Assembly (NCBI GenBank): GCA_031763025.1
Contig: JASSKH010000006.1
Coordinates: 124,001 to 188,000 of the forward strand
From: Macrocystis pyrifera
Lineage: Eukaryota > Sar > Phaeophyceae > Laminariales > Laminariaceae
Length of the DNA stretch: 64,000 nucleotides
Direction of reading: 5' to 3'
The notes below the pieces were generated by a model. It made no database searches. It saw only the letters and a list, made by a program, of their open reading frames with translations, and was not told the DNA's origin. Both the position numbers and the translations under genes were made by a program. Numbering within the stretch: position 1 is the first letter of the stretch; every line of letters begins with the position of its first letter. Below are positions 23,500 to 35,093 of this stretch, piece after piece.

Positions 23500-24220
23500 T
23501 CCAGACATATTGGTGCGACAATGTTTGGGCAAGCCACGGCAGTACCCATGGCAAGCCACAGCAGTGCCATGTCATGCCGTGGCAGCCCGTGTCATTTGCC
23601 AAGCAAACCCAAAGCACGACGGCTATGGCAAGCCGTACGGCAAGCGCCACGGAACGAAGCACGGCCGTCAATATACCGTCCAAGTAAACGGCGGGTCGCA
23701 TTTCGTCCAAAATAACCACCCCTGATCCCGCCTTCACTTGACCGCTCAAGAAATGGCTAGCGCTTTTCGCACGGTGCCTCCGGCGGCTCCAGCTAAGGGC
23801 CAATTTTGTATTTGCAACGTGTGAGTCGGACTAGGTCCGGATGGCACCAGGGGGCATTGTAATGCACAAACGCGACAGGTCATGCGCCCAAGAGATCAAA
23901 TGACGGGTCATGCTTCGCACTCGGTGCCACCGGTGGCTGCCTCCGAGGGCAAAATGATATGTTTGCACCTTGTGGATGGAATCAGGTCCGGGTGGGGCTG
24001 TTTTCATGGCACCATGTGGGGTTACCATGGCGCTGCCGTAGGGTGCCATGGTAAGTGCCGCGGCACGTTCCGTAGCAGCGTCATGATCGATGGTAGTCCG
24101 TGTGGCTTGCCGTGGCCATCTATGGGTCACGATCGCAACCTCACGACTTGCCACCATGCATGGTAAACCACGGGCTGCCACGGTCATGGTCACTACCATG
24201 GTATTCCATGAAAAAATCAA
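23500..24220. repeat. CCATGG-rich diverged duplication
   Basis: GCCATGG, GGCAAGCC and CCGTGGC motifs recur on both strands at 23525-23660 and 24000-24205. The segments 23760-23845 and 23905-24000 are diverged copies of each other (GCACGGTGCCTCCGGCGGCT and GCACTCGGTGCCACCGGTGG, then AGGTCCGG). Frames on both strands are by-products of this composition. Confidence 0.5.
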
Positions 24221-27200
24221 ATAGTGTGCATCCGTGATCGGCCAGTGAGAGCGTTGTAAAGTGTCGGCATGCTCCCAACCGGGGGAGAACGACCCCTTCG
24301 GGTGCCTCTCGATAGTAGAGGCACAGGCTCTAAACAAAGGCGGGTTTGGTAACAGTCCCGCACACGCTCTGTGAAACAAAAATACAACACCCTTCTAGAC
24401 ATGGGCAGCATTTACGCTCTTTGCGAAGCAGCAGGATCCCTCATTGATCCCAAACTTTATACGAATTAAGCTACGACCCAATGTTACAACAGTAATATCG
24501 TTTTTAACGAATTTCAGTTCGTTTAGATGCTGTCTGGGACAGAAACAAATGTTTCAGGTCGTATTTATTTTTGCCCGAATACCCCTGGTTTCGTTACTAC
24601 AGAGGAGTAGCTGCTCTATCGTGCTTGCTTATTGGTGCTTGGCCATAGTTTTTATTCCGCTGTTTCTATGTTATTTTCTTCGTTTCTGCCCACGTCTATT
24701 ATCATGATGTCTCTCTTGAGTGTTTCGTCGGCTCTTGAAACCCAACGTTAGCAGCAGTAGTAGCTTTCGTCATTCTAGTATGTCTCATTTGAGCGGTTTT
24801 TCCTTATATTTACTACCGCAGTACCGTAGTGTGCAACTAGGTTTACGCAGTGAATACTATGATAATCTTGTATTGCTCGTCCTGGATATGCTCGCCCGTA
24901 TCCTGTACGTTGATACAGGGCTTGTTGTCCTTGATTTTGTGTGCCAAACCCTGGGACCACAACGTGTCTGTCTCTCGTTCAGAATTAGACGGCACACCAC
25001 TAGATGGCACAACCCTAACCCCAACCCTAAAGCAAAATAAATCAGTACCGGGGTTGGGTCTATCGCTGACAATGAGTGGAAATATCAAAATAATGCTTTG
25101 ACCCTCTCGGAACTTCGAGAAGAGAAGCGTGACCATCATTTGTATCTGACACCTCACATTAGACACGGACAGTTCCAGCATCGATCACGCCAAACGGCCC
25201 TGGCTGTTACAATACTGAATTTAGGGTAGGAGCACGGGCCAGAAGTGCAACGTAGGTAAACGTATAACACGCAGTAGAATGGTGAACGTAAATATATTCA
25301 GATGTATCTTGCCATTGCGCAAGTGTTGGGATGGAGTCTCCAGCCGTTGCTGGGGACTCTCATCCCAGATGACACCCTTCTGCGAGCATCGTGCTGGATG
25401 CCCGTGAGGGGGTAACAACCCGGGTGCCAATGGCATAATACATGTCAAGGCTGGCTATGGCAATCATTTGCAGGGTAGTACGTGTAAGCCGGGACGATGG
25501 GATGACCCATCCCCTTTCCACCTCGTAGTAGATTTTCCGAGGTTTTTCTCCAAGCAGATTGGGCAGTAAGGGGAGGAGGCCTTCTACATCTACTCTGTTG
25601 TTCCAGTATTTTGACCTCGATCGCAAGCCATGTTTGGTTCCATACATCGGACACCTAGAATGCTGATGTATCGTGCTATTATGCAAGTGTTGAGTCGGAA
25701 TGAGGCCTTCGACCGTTGCTGGCGACACCACTCATACTTGCTGTCTGTTCGTTTGGCTTTATTCTCATTGCTCGCACCACCTAGCCCGTCTGGTGCCTGA
25801 TGTAGGTCGTGGTCCCGGTTTCCTCCTGACCTTTACATCCATAATTCCTTCTCTGGACTTATATACCCATATTTATTTACCATAGGGGTTCTCTTTGTGG
25901 GAAAGCTGCATATTTTTTTTTGCGAATGTTTAGGTTGTGGACCACTTATTCGCGTCCGGTACCCATGTTAGTGACCTTTCCCGCATGATTCCCTCGGCGT
26001 AGTGGTACGGAATATTGCCGATATTCCTCTGAACTAACCCTGCGCATTTCCTACTCACCCGCGAGGCTGTAGAGGGTCCGGGTGGATTACTTAAACCTAC
26101 GGACTTCAGACCAAGCGAGCAACTCATCGGCAGGACCACTGTGTCTGTAGCGGACAGCGCTTGCCTGTAGCCGGCCTTGAGCGGGCATTAATTACTAGTG
26201 TGCTTGAGCTTAGACGGCTCGACTGACGAAGCGTGTAAGGTCGAGGGCGCTAGGGGGCCTGGAGTGATTTCACTTCTGCCTACCGGACGAGGAATCACCT
26301 CGTTATGAGGCTATTTAACCCCCGTGTTTACGAACGCCTTATACGCCGTCTGAGGAACCCTGTTCGTGGAAACTACTCCGGAGAAATCGTCGACGTTTTA
26401 CGGACGCCTTCAGCACGATCCTCGAAAGTCGCCTGTGAAGGGTTCGAACACCGGCAGTCCGTCTCTAGTGTAATATAGGAGTGTCTCACTTAGCGGGTGA
26501 GATTATACTATATCGTCAGCCCGACCTGCCGGTGATAGTGAACGAAGCCCTGCGCAGGGTCGCGACCATTGACCCCGCTATCCTACACTAAGTGTCTCCC
26601 AAACGGAAACGTGTGGCGAAGACCGTTTCGCAACGTTTGAGGGTCAGAGTTGCTATACCTAGACCATCACGCGTTGATCTACGCTCGGGACCTCTCGTAT
26701 GTCCAAAGACACATTCCGTACACTACCGTGGCACCGATTGATTCCATCCCATCTGCTAGCTGTGTACACCTACGTTGGGACGATGCAACCACATACGTGA
26801 TCTGTGACATCAACCCTCACCACTGAAAAACAATTAGCATACATGTACGAAACAACGTTCAAACTATGCAACTCATTTCTAGCGAACCGTCGAGAAAACA
26901 TGGTGGACGAACGGATACCCAACGTAACTCCGGGCTTGTACCTACAGTATTAATGACTACCTGACCACGTCACGTATATCTGCTATCCTGAAAATAGCCC
27001 TTCTAACAGTATCAAAACTCGTGCATGAGTGTGGTGCGGCGAGATACGTTTTGCACATAATCTGCCAAGGGAACAATACGGCGCGCATTCCACGTGTTAT
27101 ACGACCCCGAATCGGATGCCAGCTGTGTTTTCGTCGCTGTATGATGCTGGTGTAGTTCCAATTGTGTACCTGTGATTGTGAGCGGAGGACCTTTGATGGA

Positions 27201-27230
27201 TTGTCTGCCCTGCGAAGAAGGTGTGGTGGG
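24221..27230. other. Intergenic DNA; small dispersed duplication
   Basis: I support no gene. A diverged duplication pairs 25300-25345 (ATGTATCTTGCCATTGCGCA) with 25662-25725 (ATGTATCGTGCTATTATGCA), each followed by AAGTGTTG..G and CCGTTGCTGG. A short telomere-like AACCCTAACCCCAACCCTAA tract lies at about 25011. The frame 24444-24707 is hydrophobic and T-rich without recognisable features. The segment 25930-27000 contains only short frames. Confidence 0.4.
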
Positions 27231-27232
27231 AC

Positions 27233-27439
27233 GCGTTGTATATTTCTGTGTGCATCATATGTGGGCACAATAAAATATATTCCATCGTACTCATGTTGGA
27301 TGCGTTGTATCTTTCTGTGTGCATCATATGTGGGCACAATAAAATATATTCCATCGTACTCATGTTGGACGCGTCGTATCTTTCTGTGTGCATCATATGT
27401 GGGCACAATAAAATATATTCCATCATACTCATGTTGTAT
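27233..27439 (+). repeat. 69-bp tandem repeat, three units
   Basis: Units start at 27233, 27302 and 27371 and are nearly identical (GCGT(T/C)GTAT(A/C)TTTCTGTG, TGCATCATATGTGGGCACAA, ATTCCATC(G/A)TACTC). The period is divisible by three, so frames on both strands stay open through it and give 23-residue repeats such as IFLCASYVGTIKYIPSYSC. This explains the overlapping open frames at 26957-27554; I do not take them as genes. Confidence 0.85.
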
Positions 27440-27559
27440 CCCAAGGGCATTCATCCGGCCCGGTGGTGGAACTCCCGGTATGTGTGGGGCAAACGCTAAG
27501 GATTGGGGTCAAATGACGATGCCTGGACGATTCTATTCAATAGACTTTGGGTGAAATCG

Positions 27560-27950
27560 ATTGGTAGACAATTCCATTTAATAGACTTTGCCCCAGAGCA
27601 ATTGTATATAATTTCCAATTTATTAACCTTGCCCGACCGAAATTGCCTAGGCATTTCCTATTAATTGGCATTGCCCCGAAGCAATTGCCCGGGCAATTCC
27701 ACCTGATCGACTTCGCCTCAAAGCAATTGCCCAGGTAATTCCAAATAATTGACCCACAGTAATTGCCGGGGTGATTTCAATTCATCGACTTCGCCCCAAA
27801 GCAATTGCCCAGGCAATTCCAATCGATCGACTTAGCCCCAAAGCAACTGCCCGGGCAATTCCAACTACTAACTGGAATTGCCCCAAAGCAATTGCCCAGG
27901 CAATTCCAGTCAGTTGACATTGCCCCAAAGCAATTGCAGAACCAATAGTC
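27560..27950. repeat. Degenerate CAATTGCC repeat array
   Basis: Roughly eight units of GCCCCAAAGCAATTGCCC(A/G)G and GCAATTCCA recur at 45-65 bp spacing. The palindromic CAATTG centre makes each unit self-complementary. Minus-strand frames through it encode WNCLGNCFGA-type repeats. Confidence 0.75.
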
Positions 27951-27954
27951 AATG

Positions 27955-28412
27955 TAATGTTTTATGCATAATACATAGATGTTATTTTGCATGTTAATTG
28001 TCGCCCCATGTATTTCCCCGCAGTTTTCGATGGAGACTACTCGCAACGGACAGAAACAGGTCAGAAACCAAGCAACACAGTGAACTCGCACACCCGCCAA
28101 CAGCGAACAGCACACGGGTACCCAGCGGCTTCGAGCGTGAACGCAACCAGGTAGTTTCCTCGGCAACAATATCTAGCCAAAATGATATGGATACGACATC
28201 TGCTTGAAGTGCGCTGAAAGCAATCAGTGCCTCATTGTGGACCTGGTACACAACCCACTCCCATCATCACGCAACTACGGACTCCCATTCTTTTCTTTCG
28301 ATTTGATTCGGCACGCTGCAAATCTTGGTATGCCTATGTATAACATAAATATTGGATTTTGCATGTTATTCGTTGCCCAGTGTGTTTTCCCGCCATTTCG
28401 ATGGAGACTACT
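27955..28412 (+). repeat. Direct duplication about 375 bp apart
   Basis: The segments 27958-28040 and 28334-28414 share TATG(C/T)ATAA.A..A.A..TATT, TTTTGCATGTTA, CCC.GC..TTTTCGATGGAG and ACTACT(C/T)..CAAC with scattered substitutions. The interval between them shows no gene. Confidence 0.65.
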
Positions 28413-28414
28413 TT

Positions 28415-29034
28415 CAACTTCTAGATGTTCCGGCCTTGGGCTGTTCGCGCTACTCTATAGGGTGATGTGTACAATCGTTCATATCTGTTCCTGAGGCTGT
28501 GATACGTGGTCTCGCGGCGTGGTGACTCGGTCAAAGGAGGGGAAGATGATGGTCACGCGAAGGTACTACATATTTTTTTGTAGAGTTGCGGAGGTATACC
28601 CCCGCAACATTTGGTCAAAAAGGGGGAATTGTTTGGGCCCCTCCTGCGCGGCGGTGCCGTTAGCCCCAGAAACGTTCCAGAAACAGAAAAAGTGAAGGCG
28701 GGCGTGCTGGGCATGAGCTGCGGGTGACTTGCCAGCGCGTCAGCATCGATCTCGGAGTGGATTGGGACACGTGGAAACACCTCCCGCGGGCGTGTTTTGC
28801 CTATACCCCCATATGGCTAAAAGCCCCGGGGGTATCCCCTTCGTTGATCATTTCCCAGAAATAAAACAACAAGGAATGTATACAAATGCTAACACTGGCC
28901 TACGCGCCAGACTGAATGCGTGCAATACAAGACATGTCAAACAAGCAAACGAACAAACGAGCGACTACTGTAAGTAAAACACACATTATTCTGATTATAT
29001 ATATTGTGAATGAATAATACGAAAATAACGAGCG
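28415..29034. other. Intergenic DNA
   Basis: There is no supported gene. Frames at 28553-28780 (-) and 28729-28977 (+) are short and have no recognisable domain. Confidence 0.4.
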
Positions 29035-31140
29035 ACAGCTGCGTACGGTAAGCTGCAGGTGGCATGGCCACACCCGGCTGAGTGCGTACGATTTCGAATC
29101 TGTGCGGTCCTCGCGCCGTGTATTGTAAGCGGCAGGCCTGGTTATGCCCGGCTGGGTGCGCACAATAGAATGATCCAAAGCCAGCGACAGGTGCGTACGG
29201 TCCTTTACGGTAAGTGGCGCATGATGTGAATCACGTCCGGCTGAGTGCGTACGACTGTGAATCTGAACATCCCTATGTCTGCGTGCGGTAAACGGCAGGT
29301 GCTGTTTCTAGACCCGGCTGAGTTGCATACGGCGTAATTACGTGAACAGCAAGCGACAAGTGCGCACGGTAAGCGGCAGGTGATTCTGGTCGAGCCTTGC
29401 TGAGTGCGTGCGGTTCATACGTACGGCAAGCGGAAAATGACTCTGATGCATGGTTGTAAGGGTGCGCTCGTCGTTCCGCAAGATTCAAGACACCTGGTCG
29501 AAGCTGGCCGTCATCTGATCGTTCGATGCCAACCCCAAGTAAACAAACGAAATAACGACACACGCAAAGCAACGCATGTAACACCGCGAACAAAAATGAG
29601 TGAACGTCACTGTACGGTATGCGCCGGATCTGAACTAGGTCCGGAGGGGTGCGTTGTGAACCTGAGCGTCTCTTATGTCTGCGTACGGTAATCGGTAGGT
29701 GGTGTTTCAAGACCGGGCTGTGTGTGCACGGAGTAATTGCGCAAGTAGGACGCGATACGTGCACACGGTAAGCGGCAGGTGATTCTGGTCGAGTCCGGTT
29801 GAGTGCGTGCAGTTGCCAACTTACACGGCCCTAGCTTCGCGTACGGTAAGCGGCGGGCGGGTACTATCCATGCCCGACGGAGTCCGTACAATATATATAT
29901 ATATAGACGAAGGCGGTTGTGAACCTGGACGTCTCTATCTTTGCGTGCGGTAAGTGAAGGTTATGTTTCTACTGTGGACCCGGATGAGTGAGAAAGGCGT
30001 AATTGCGTTGTAACACGCGATAGGTGCGCACGGTATGCGTTTAGTGGTTATGGGTCGAGCCTGGCTGAGTGCGTGCGGCTTGCGAGTCTGCGCGGTCCTA
30101 ATTTCGCGTACGGTAAGTGACGGGTGGTATCAACCAAGTTCGGCTGAGTCCGTTCAATAGCTATAGGTGAAGACGATCGACCGATGCGTGCCGTGAGTAG
30201 CAGGTCATGTATATCAAGCCCGGCTGATTTCGTACGATTGCGAACCTGGACGTTAATATTTCCACGCACGGAGAGCGGCGGGTGATATTTTTAGAGTTCA
30301 GCAGAGTGTGTACGATTTCAAACCTGGACGTTCCTATTTCCCCGCACATTGAGAGGCGGGTGATGTCTACAGAGCCCAGCTCAGTGCGTACGGCATTCGC
30401 ACGTAGAATGGGCACCAGGTACGCATGGTGAGCATCAGGTGATTCCGGTCGAACCTGGGTGAGTGCGTACGGCTTCGAGCCTGCCCGGTCTCATCTTCCC
30501 GTACGAGTAGCGGCGAGCGATATTGATCCCGCCCGGCTGAGTACGTACAGCATGCGGAAGTGGGCAACGGTTACGAACAGTAAGATGGGGGTGATGATAA
30601 CCCCTCGGCCGAATGCGTACAGTTACAAACATAGTTTTGCAAAAAAAAAAAAAAAAAAACGCTCTATGCGATTCCATTAGCAGTTCTGCGACCTTTTCCA
30701 TCTCGACGTCAGCGATATATACTGGTGTATGATCGATGCCATGCCTCCATGTAACTGAGTGAAAGCGAGCAACAAGTGCGTACGGTGAGCGAGAACGGTT
30801 TTAGCTTCGTCACCGTAAGCGGCAGGCGATACCGATCCAGCCCGGCTGAGTGCGTGCTGCATGTATCATGCAAGACAAGCGGCAGGTGCGTACGGTAAGC
30901 GGCAGGCGATATGGCCCCGCTGAGTGCGTACAATTTCAAACCTGGCATCATAGTGGGGTGCTCCGCGCGGTTCGTACTTTGCGCCCTTGTATCTAACCGC
31001 GTTATCTTGTCGATAATCGCATGTGATCGACCCAACATTTTCATGTGGATGAGCAGAAGAACTCGATTCGAACGAGCCTTGAGCCGCAGGTAGTATTGCT
31101 TACACCCGGTTGAGTGCGTATGGCTGCGGGTCCGATGGTA
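29035..31140 (+). repeat. 2.1-kb degenerate satellite (GTGCGTACGGTAAGCGGCAGGTG type)
   Basis: Two alternating blocks recur about twenty times each: GTGCGTACGGTAAGCGGCAG(G) and CCCGGCTGAGTGCGTACG. They are spaced irregularly at about 60-120 bp and increasingly decayed toward 31 kb. Clear examples lie near 29040, 29345, 29760, 29840, 30100, 30890 and 31100. Minus-strand frames through the array give RTQPGL..ARRLPYAKLG-like repeated peptides, which I read as a by-product. An 18-A run lies at about 30640-30658. Confidence 0.8.
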
Positions 31141-31284
31141 TACTTGCGCTGCGACGCGGTAATCGATCTATAGGATCCTGTGTGCTGCCTTGCTCGTGGT
31201 GCGCTGGAGTGGTCACGCTGACGGGGATAGCACCCCAATATTCGTGGATCACGTCCCCCTCGGCCTTTTAGGCCTGAGATAACG

Positions 31285-31660
31285 ATGGGGCTCCGTCGCG
31301 GAAAGCGTGGGCTCCGTAGTATGGGGAGTAGAATTGATAGGAAATCCCACGTGAGTAAGCGACCAACAGGACTGGATGGAGGCGGATGCGGCGGGTCGGG
31401 AGTGCAGCACCCGACACATTGGAATCAAGACAAGGACCAGAGCAGCCGAGATGTTAGATTGTTGAAATATGCTCGAAAACAACCAAGGATGGGTCCGAAA
31501 ACGCGACGAGTTGATCGAGAGACTCGAGAGGGTGAGTTGACCGTGGGCGCATTTAACGTCCGTACTCTGACCGTTAACGGCAAGAACGGTCTTAGCCCTG
31601 CCGAAGAAACAACGGAGGTCTGCAGGCAAACCCGGCGTACCATCATACTATATCACATAC
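31285..31660 (+). pseudogene. Non-LTR (LINE) endonuclease N-terminal fragment
   Basis: The open frame contains ELTVGAFNVRTLTVNGKNGL followed by AEETTEVCRQTR, about residues 88-119 counted from the ATG at 31285. This resembles the first motif (G-T-x-N-V-R-T-L) of the apurinic-type endonuclease domain of LINE retrotransposons, with a basic glycine-rich leader before it. It breaks off after about 120 residues, before any catalytic E, D or H motifs, and no reverse transcriptase follows. Confidence 0.55.
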
Positions 31661-31767
31661 CGTGGGTTTTTCATGCCAGGTACAGCATATCAAACTATAC
31701 CATCGTATCACATCATGTAAATAAGAGCATACGTTGAAGATGCAAGGTGATGAGTGGGGGTGGGCAC

Positions 31768-31900
31768 CTTAAAAAAAAAACCTGGTTTGAACCGGTTTTG
31801 GGAAATCTAAAAACCTCGTTTTTGTGCCGGTTTAAACCGGTTAACCGGATAAAAACCGGAAACCATAAAACGGTAAACCGGTTTTAAACCGGCAGTACCG
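31768..31900. repeat. AACCGG-rich fold-back patch
   Basis: Repeated AAACCGGTT, GAACCGGTTTT and CCGGTTTTAAACCGG motifs pair with each other across about 120 bp. There is no coding content. It may be a tiny MITE remnant. Confidence 0.5.
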
Positions 31901-32684
31901 GGCAAATTGTTTGTTGATTTTCGACAGAATAAAAATATTACCAGTTTACTGATAATCGACAGCACCAGTTGCAGGACTGGTATTAGCAGAGCATGTAGCA
32001 TACTACGTACCTGGTACCCTGGTAAGTGTTGACATCAACCAAACCTCGGCTGACATTTTTCTTCGCGTAATGTTTATAAGATTAAGGAAACTTATGTAAA
32101 GGGTTCGTAGACTCGTAAACCAGGTGTAATATATGATGTGCATATATGCATATACAAGGGGGCATATATGTGTGAATATGTGTTGTGTGCTGTGTGTGAA
32201 GGTGACCTAATTGACACTTTGCTTTCGTGAGGAGACGACGTACAACGACCCCCATACCATAAGAGTGCTCCTATGTCCTATGCTATGAATAATGGTACAT
32301 ACGATGCGAGGACTAGCGACGACACAGACAGATAGTCGCTGTCGTGTGAATTTCGTTCTGTGAACTGCTGTAGTAACTCTAAATTGCTGGTTAGCTGGCT
32401 ATCTTGCTCCACCCCTTGGCAGTGGGTGCCAGCGAAAACGCGTGACAAAAGCTGGTTGCCAGATTGGTTTCGGATAAAATCGTGCTCATTCATCGTGAAA
32501 TCGTGACACTTCCGTTTTGTGCTTTTGCAATGTATTTGCACGCTGACAGTAAGGCTATGCTGTTTTACCTGGATGTCAGGATAGTTATATGTAGGTGATC
32601 CTGGTTCAGGTGGCGTAGCTTCTTGGGGGGGTGTTGGGTGTGTGGGCGCTGCCAGCTTGGGGGCTGCCATGGTTAACTTGCCCC
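31901..32684. other. Intergenic DNA up to the gap
   Basis: I see nothing supportable. Short frames only (31807-32001 and 32278-32670, minus), and GTACCTGGTA motifs near 32009. Confidence 0.4.
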
Positions 32685-32784
32685 NNNNNNNNNNNNNNNN
32701 NNNNNNNNNNNNNNNNNNNNNNNNNNNNNNNNNNNNNNNNNNNNNNNNNNNNNNNNNNNNNNNNNNNNNNNNNNNNNNNNNNNN
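32685..32784. other. Assembly gap (100 N)
   Basis: Exactly 100 undetermined bases, the usual placeholder for a gap of unknown length. It is the only connection in the window between the left part, with copy A of the 10.5-kb repeat, and the right part, with copy B. Reading frames that cross it are meaningless. Confidence 0.99.
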
Positions 32785-33839
32785 GAGTAGTACCCACGAA
32801 CCAAGTCATGGTCAGGCACCTAAATGCTGAACCCCAACAGCCAGTGTCCCGCATATCGTTGAGATACCAGTGTGGGTTGTGTTTTGTTACTTCGTGTGAA
32901 TGTGCCCCACGCGAAATGATAGCATTTATTCGTGGTACTTTGCTATAGAGTTTGAGACGTACAAGTGGGAAGAAAGCCTTCAACTAGTAGTTATGCAAGG
33001 GTGTGCATATACCGAGAGTATACATGTGTGCGTTATTATTGGGTTATTTGACCACAGTAGTCGCGTACAGTGCTCATATACTTTTAAGTACGCATGTGTG
33101 TGGTTATTCAATCAAGTATATGAACGTTTTTTTAATCGTTTTAGGTGGAAGAGACACGGTGTTCTTTCCACCAGTCTCTTTGTGCAAGACACTAGGGATT
33201 CCTGGATACATGGATAATGTATTCTCTAGTGTCGGAATCGTTCCGTTGGATTTGACCGAGGAGAGGCAACCGTGCGCGTGAGTTGCACAATCCAAAGTCA
33301 TATGTCCTCTGGCACATTATGAGTCTCCGCTTGTTTTACTGCATTTTTGTGAGTGCTCTTTCTGCAGTCAATCGTCAATGACTGTCCGAATGTCTCCTGT
33401 ACATACCGTTAACTGTATAGATAGTTATGTACTATCAGCTCGTTATAAGTCGATTCCAGTATTATTCACTGAATCGCAAACATGTACTTGCTCGTGGAGT
33501 CGATGATGCCTTTTTCGACCGAGGAGACATGTCGTCGTCTTATTGTTCACGATGCACATGCAGTCCGTTATACTGCACCGTTATTGTCACAACCACATCG
33601 TTGTCAAGACATGCAGATTTTTATTTGTTATTATTTTTAATCGTTTAAAAAAAGTGGTTGATCAACCTAAACGCCCGTATCGTTTGTTGCGCACTCTGCA
33701 TGCAAATCCCTCTGACAAATTTATCATTCAGCACATTTAATTCTCTTTCAGTTTGTGTGTACTAAAGCTTGCAATCATTCCATATACACACTGTGTAACG
33801 TCGAGATAAGCTGGAATGTCGTCAAAGGCACATATCATT
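32785..33839. other. Intergenic DNA after the gap
   Basis: Frames at 32900-33217 and 33003-33281 overlap and show no recognisable domain. I support no gene. Confidence 0.4.
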
Positions 33840-34600
33840 TTTCGATATGAATGGTTTCGTATACCATTACAGGCACTATACCATTGTTCGGTATTAATGG
33901 TGATTCAAGGTTTAATATACCATGGTTAAGTATACCATCAATCATTCGTGATACATGGTTTCGTATACCATTGTATAGATGGTTCCGTATATACCATCAG
34001 TATGTTTTCATGGTTTCGTATACCATATAACATACATCCATAATATAGAATGATTGAGTTCGTATATCATCACTACGTACACATGGTTCTGTACACCGTA
34101 ACGCATATCATTGTTCGGTATGAATGGTTTCGTATCCCATTAAACAAGGCACTATACCATCGTTAGGTATGAATGGTTTCGTATATCATTACGTATACAT
34201 GGTTCCGTACACCGTAGTATACATGGTTTTGTATACCATCATTAAGTATACATGGTTCCGTACACCATAGTATACATAGTTTTGTATGTCATCGTAAGTG
34301 CACATGGTTCCGTACACCATAGTGCGCATGGTTTTGTATACCATCGTAAGTATAGATGGCGCCGTACACTATAGTGTACAGTATACATGATTCCGTACAT
34401 GATAGTGTACATGGTTTTGTATACCATCACTTGTTATACATGGTTTCGTATGGTTTCGTATACCATTGTATTATTCATGGATTTGTACACCATAACTTAC
34501 TCGTTATACGTGGTTTCGTATACCATTCTATACCTGATACATGAATTTGTATCCCATCGTTCGTTACACGTGGTTTCGTATACCATCGTGCGTTATAAAA
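33840..34600 (+). repeat. Palindromic minisatellite, ATGGTTTCGTATACCAT units
   Basis: More than twenty variants of CATGGTT(T/C)(C/T)GTATACCAT recur every 25-50 bp. Each unit is an imperfect inverted repeat (ATGGT...ACCAT), so the array can form a chain of small hairpins. Variants with GTACACCAT alternate with GTATACCAT between 34080 and 34330. Frames at 34242-34692 are products of the repeat. Confidence 0.85.
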
Positions 34601-34791
34601 TTTTAGTTTTCTTTGTGTATGTTAATCCTGAACCACGCAAGCGTGCATGCGAAGGACATAAACATATCCCACTAGTAGTTGATTTTTCGTAGTATATGAC
34701 TGACACACTTGTAAGTCAAATCATGATCATACAAGCCCGTGGTTTTTACTACGCAAGGGGTGACATGACTAGATGAACAAGTGCAAAGCTT

Positions 34792-35093
34792 ATACATCAA
34801 CTACTGCTGTACAATGCCTTCAATGGTAGAAAGCCACAAGCCTGTCACTCTTTTTAAATGTTCAAAAGCGGTAATGGGTTCTCCAGTATCACGCGTTCAA
34901 ACATATTGGGGGGCAATGTGGGTTCCAGGTTCTCGACCAGACAGTCGCATGGGTATTGTCCCGCGGAGGTCCCACCATTCGCCGAGGTCGTGGATATCCC
35001 TATATCTCATTGTACGACTGTGGTCTTCCATATTCCATGACCATTCGTTTTCGTCACCAGAGATGTCGTCAGCAGTGACATTGTCCGTGACAA
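34792..35093 (-). pseudogene. Unidentified coding-like fragment
   Basis: The minus strand reads DISGDENEWSWNMEDHSRTM, then RDIHDLGEWWDLRGTIPMRL and AFEHLKRVTGLWLSTIEGIV in one frame. It is interrupted by a single TGA at 34897-34899, with an upstream stop near 35090. Composition and lack of repetition suggest a former exon. Acidic and tryptophan-rich spacing recalls transposase N-termini, but I recognise no family. The opposite-strand frame 34781-35302 (173 codons) is the competing reading. Confidence 0.3.

Noticed and set aside
23249-24379. Minus-strand frames of 182-184 codons
   Set aside because: They follow the CCATGG-rich repetitive composition and lack any recognisable domain.
25008-25032. 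Telomere-like CCCTAA repeats
   Set aside because: Only about three imperfect units in the middle of a scaffold; not a telomere.
26435-26460. Possible tRNA B-box (GGTTCGAACAC)
   Set aside because: There is no matching A-box, acceptor stem or anticodon arm around it.
29035-31140. CRISPR-like array
   Set aside because: The repeats are degenerate, spacing is irregular, no spacer/repeat dichotomy exists and the context is eukaryotic.
32606-32983. Open frames crossing 32685-32784
   Set aside because: They run through the N gap and are artefacts.
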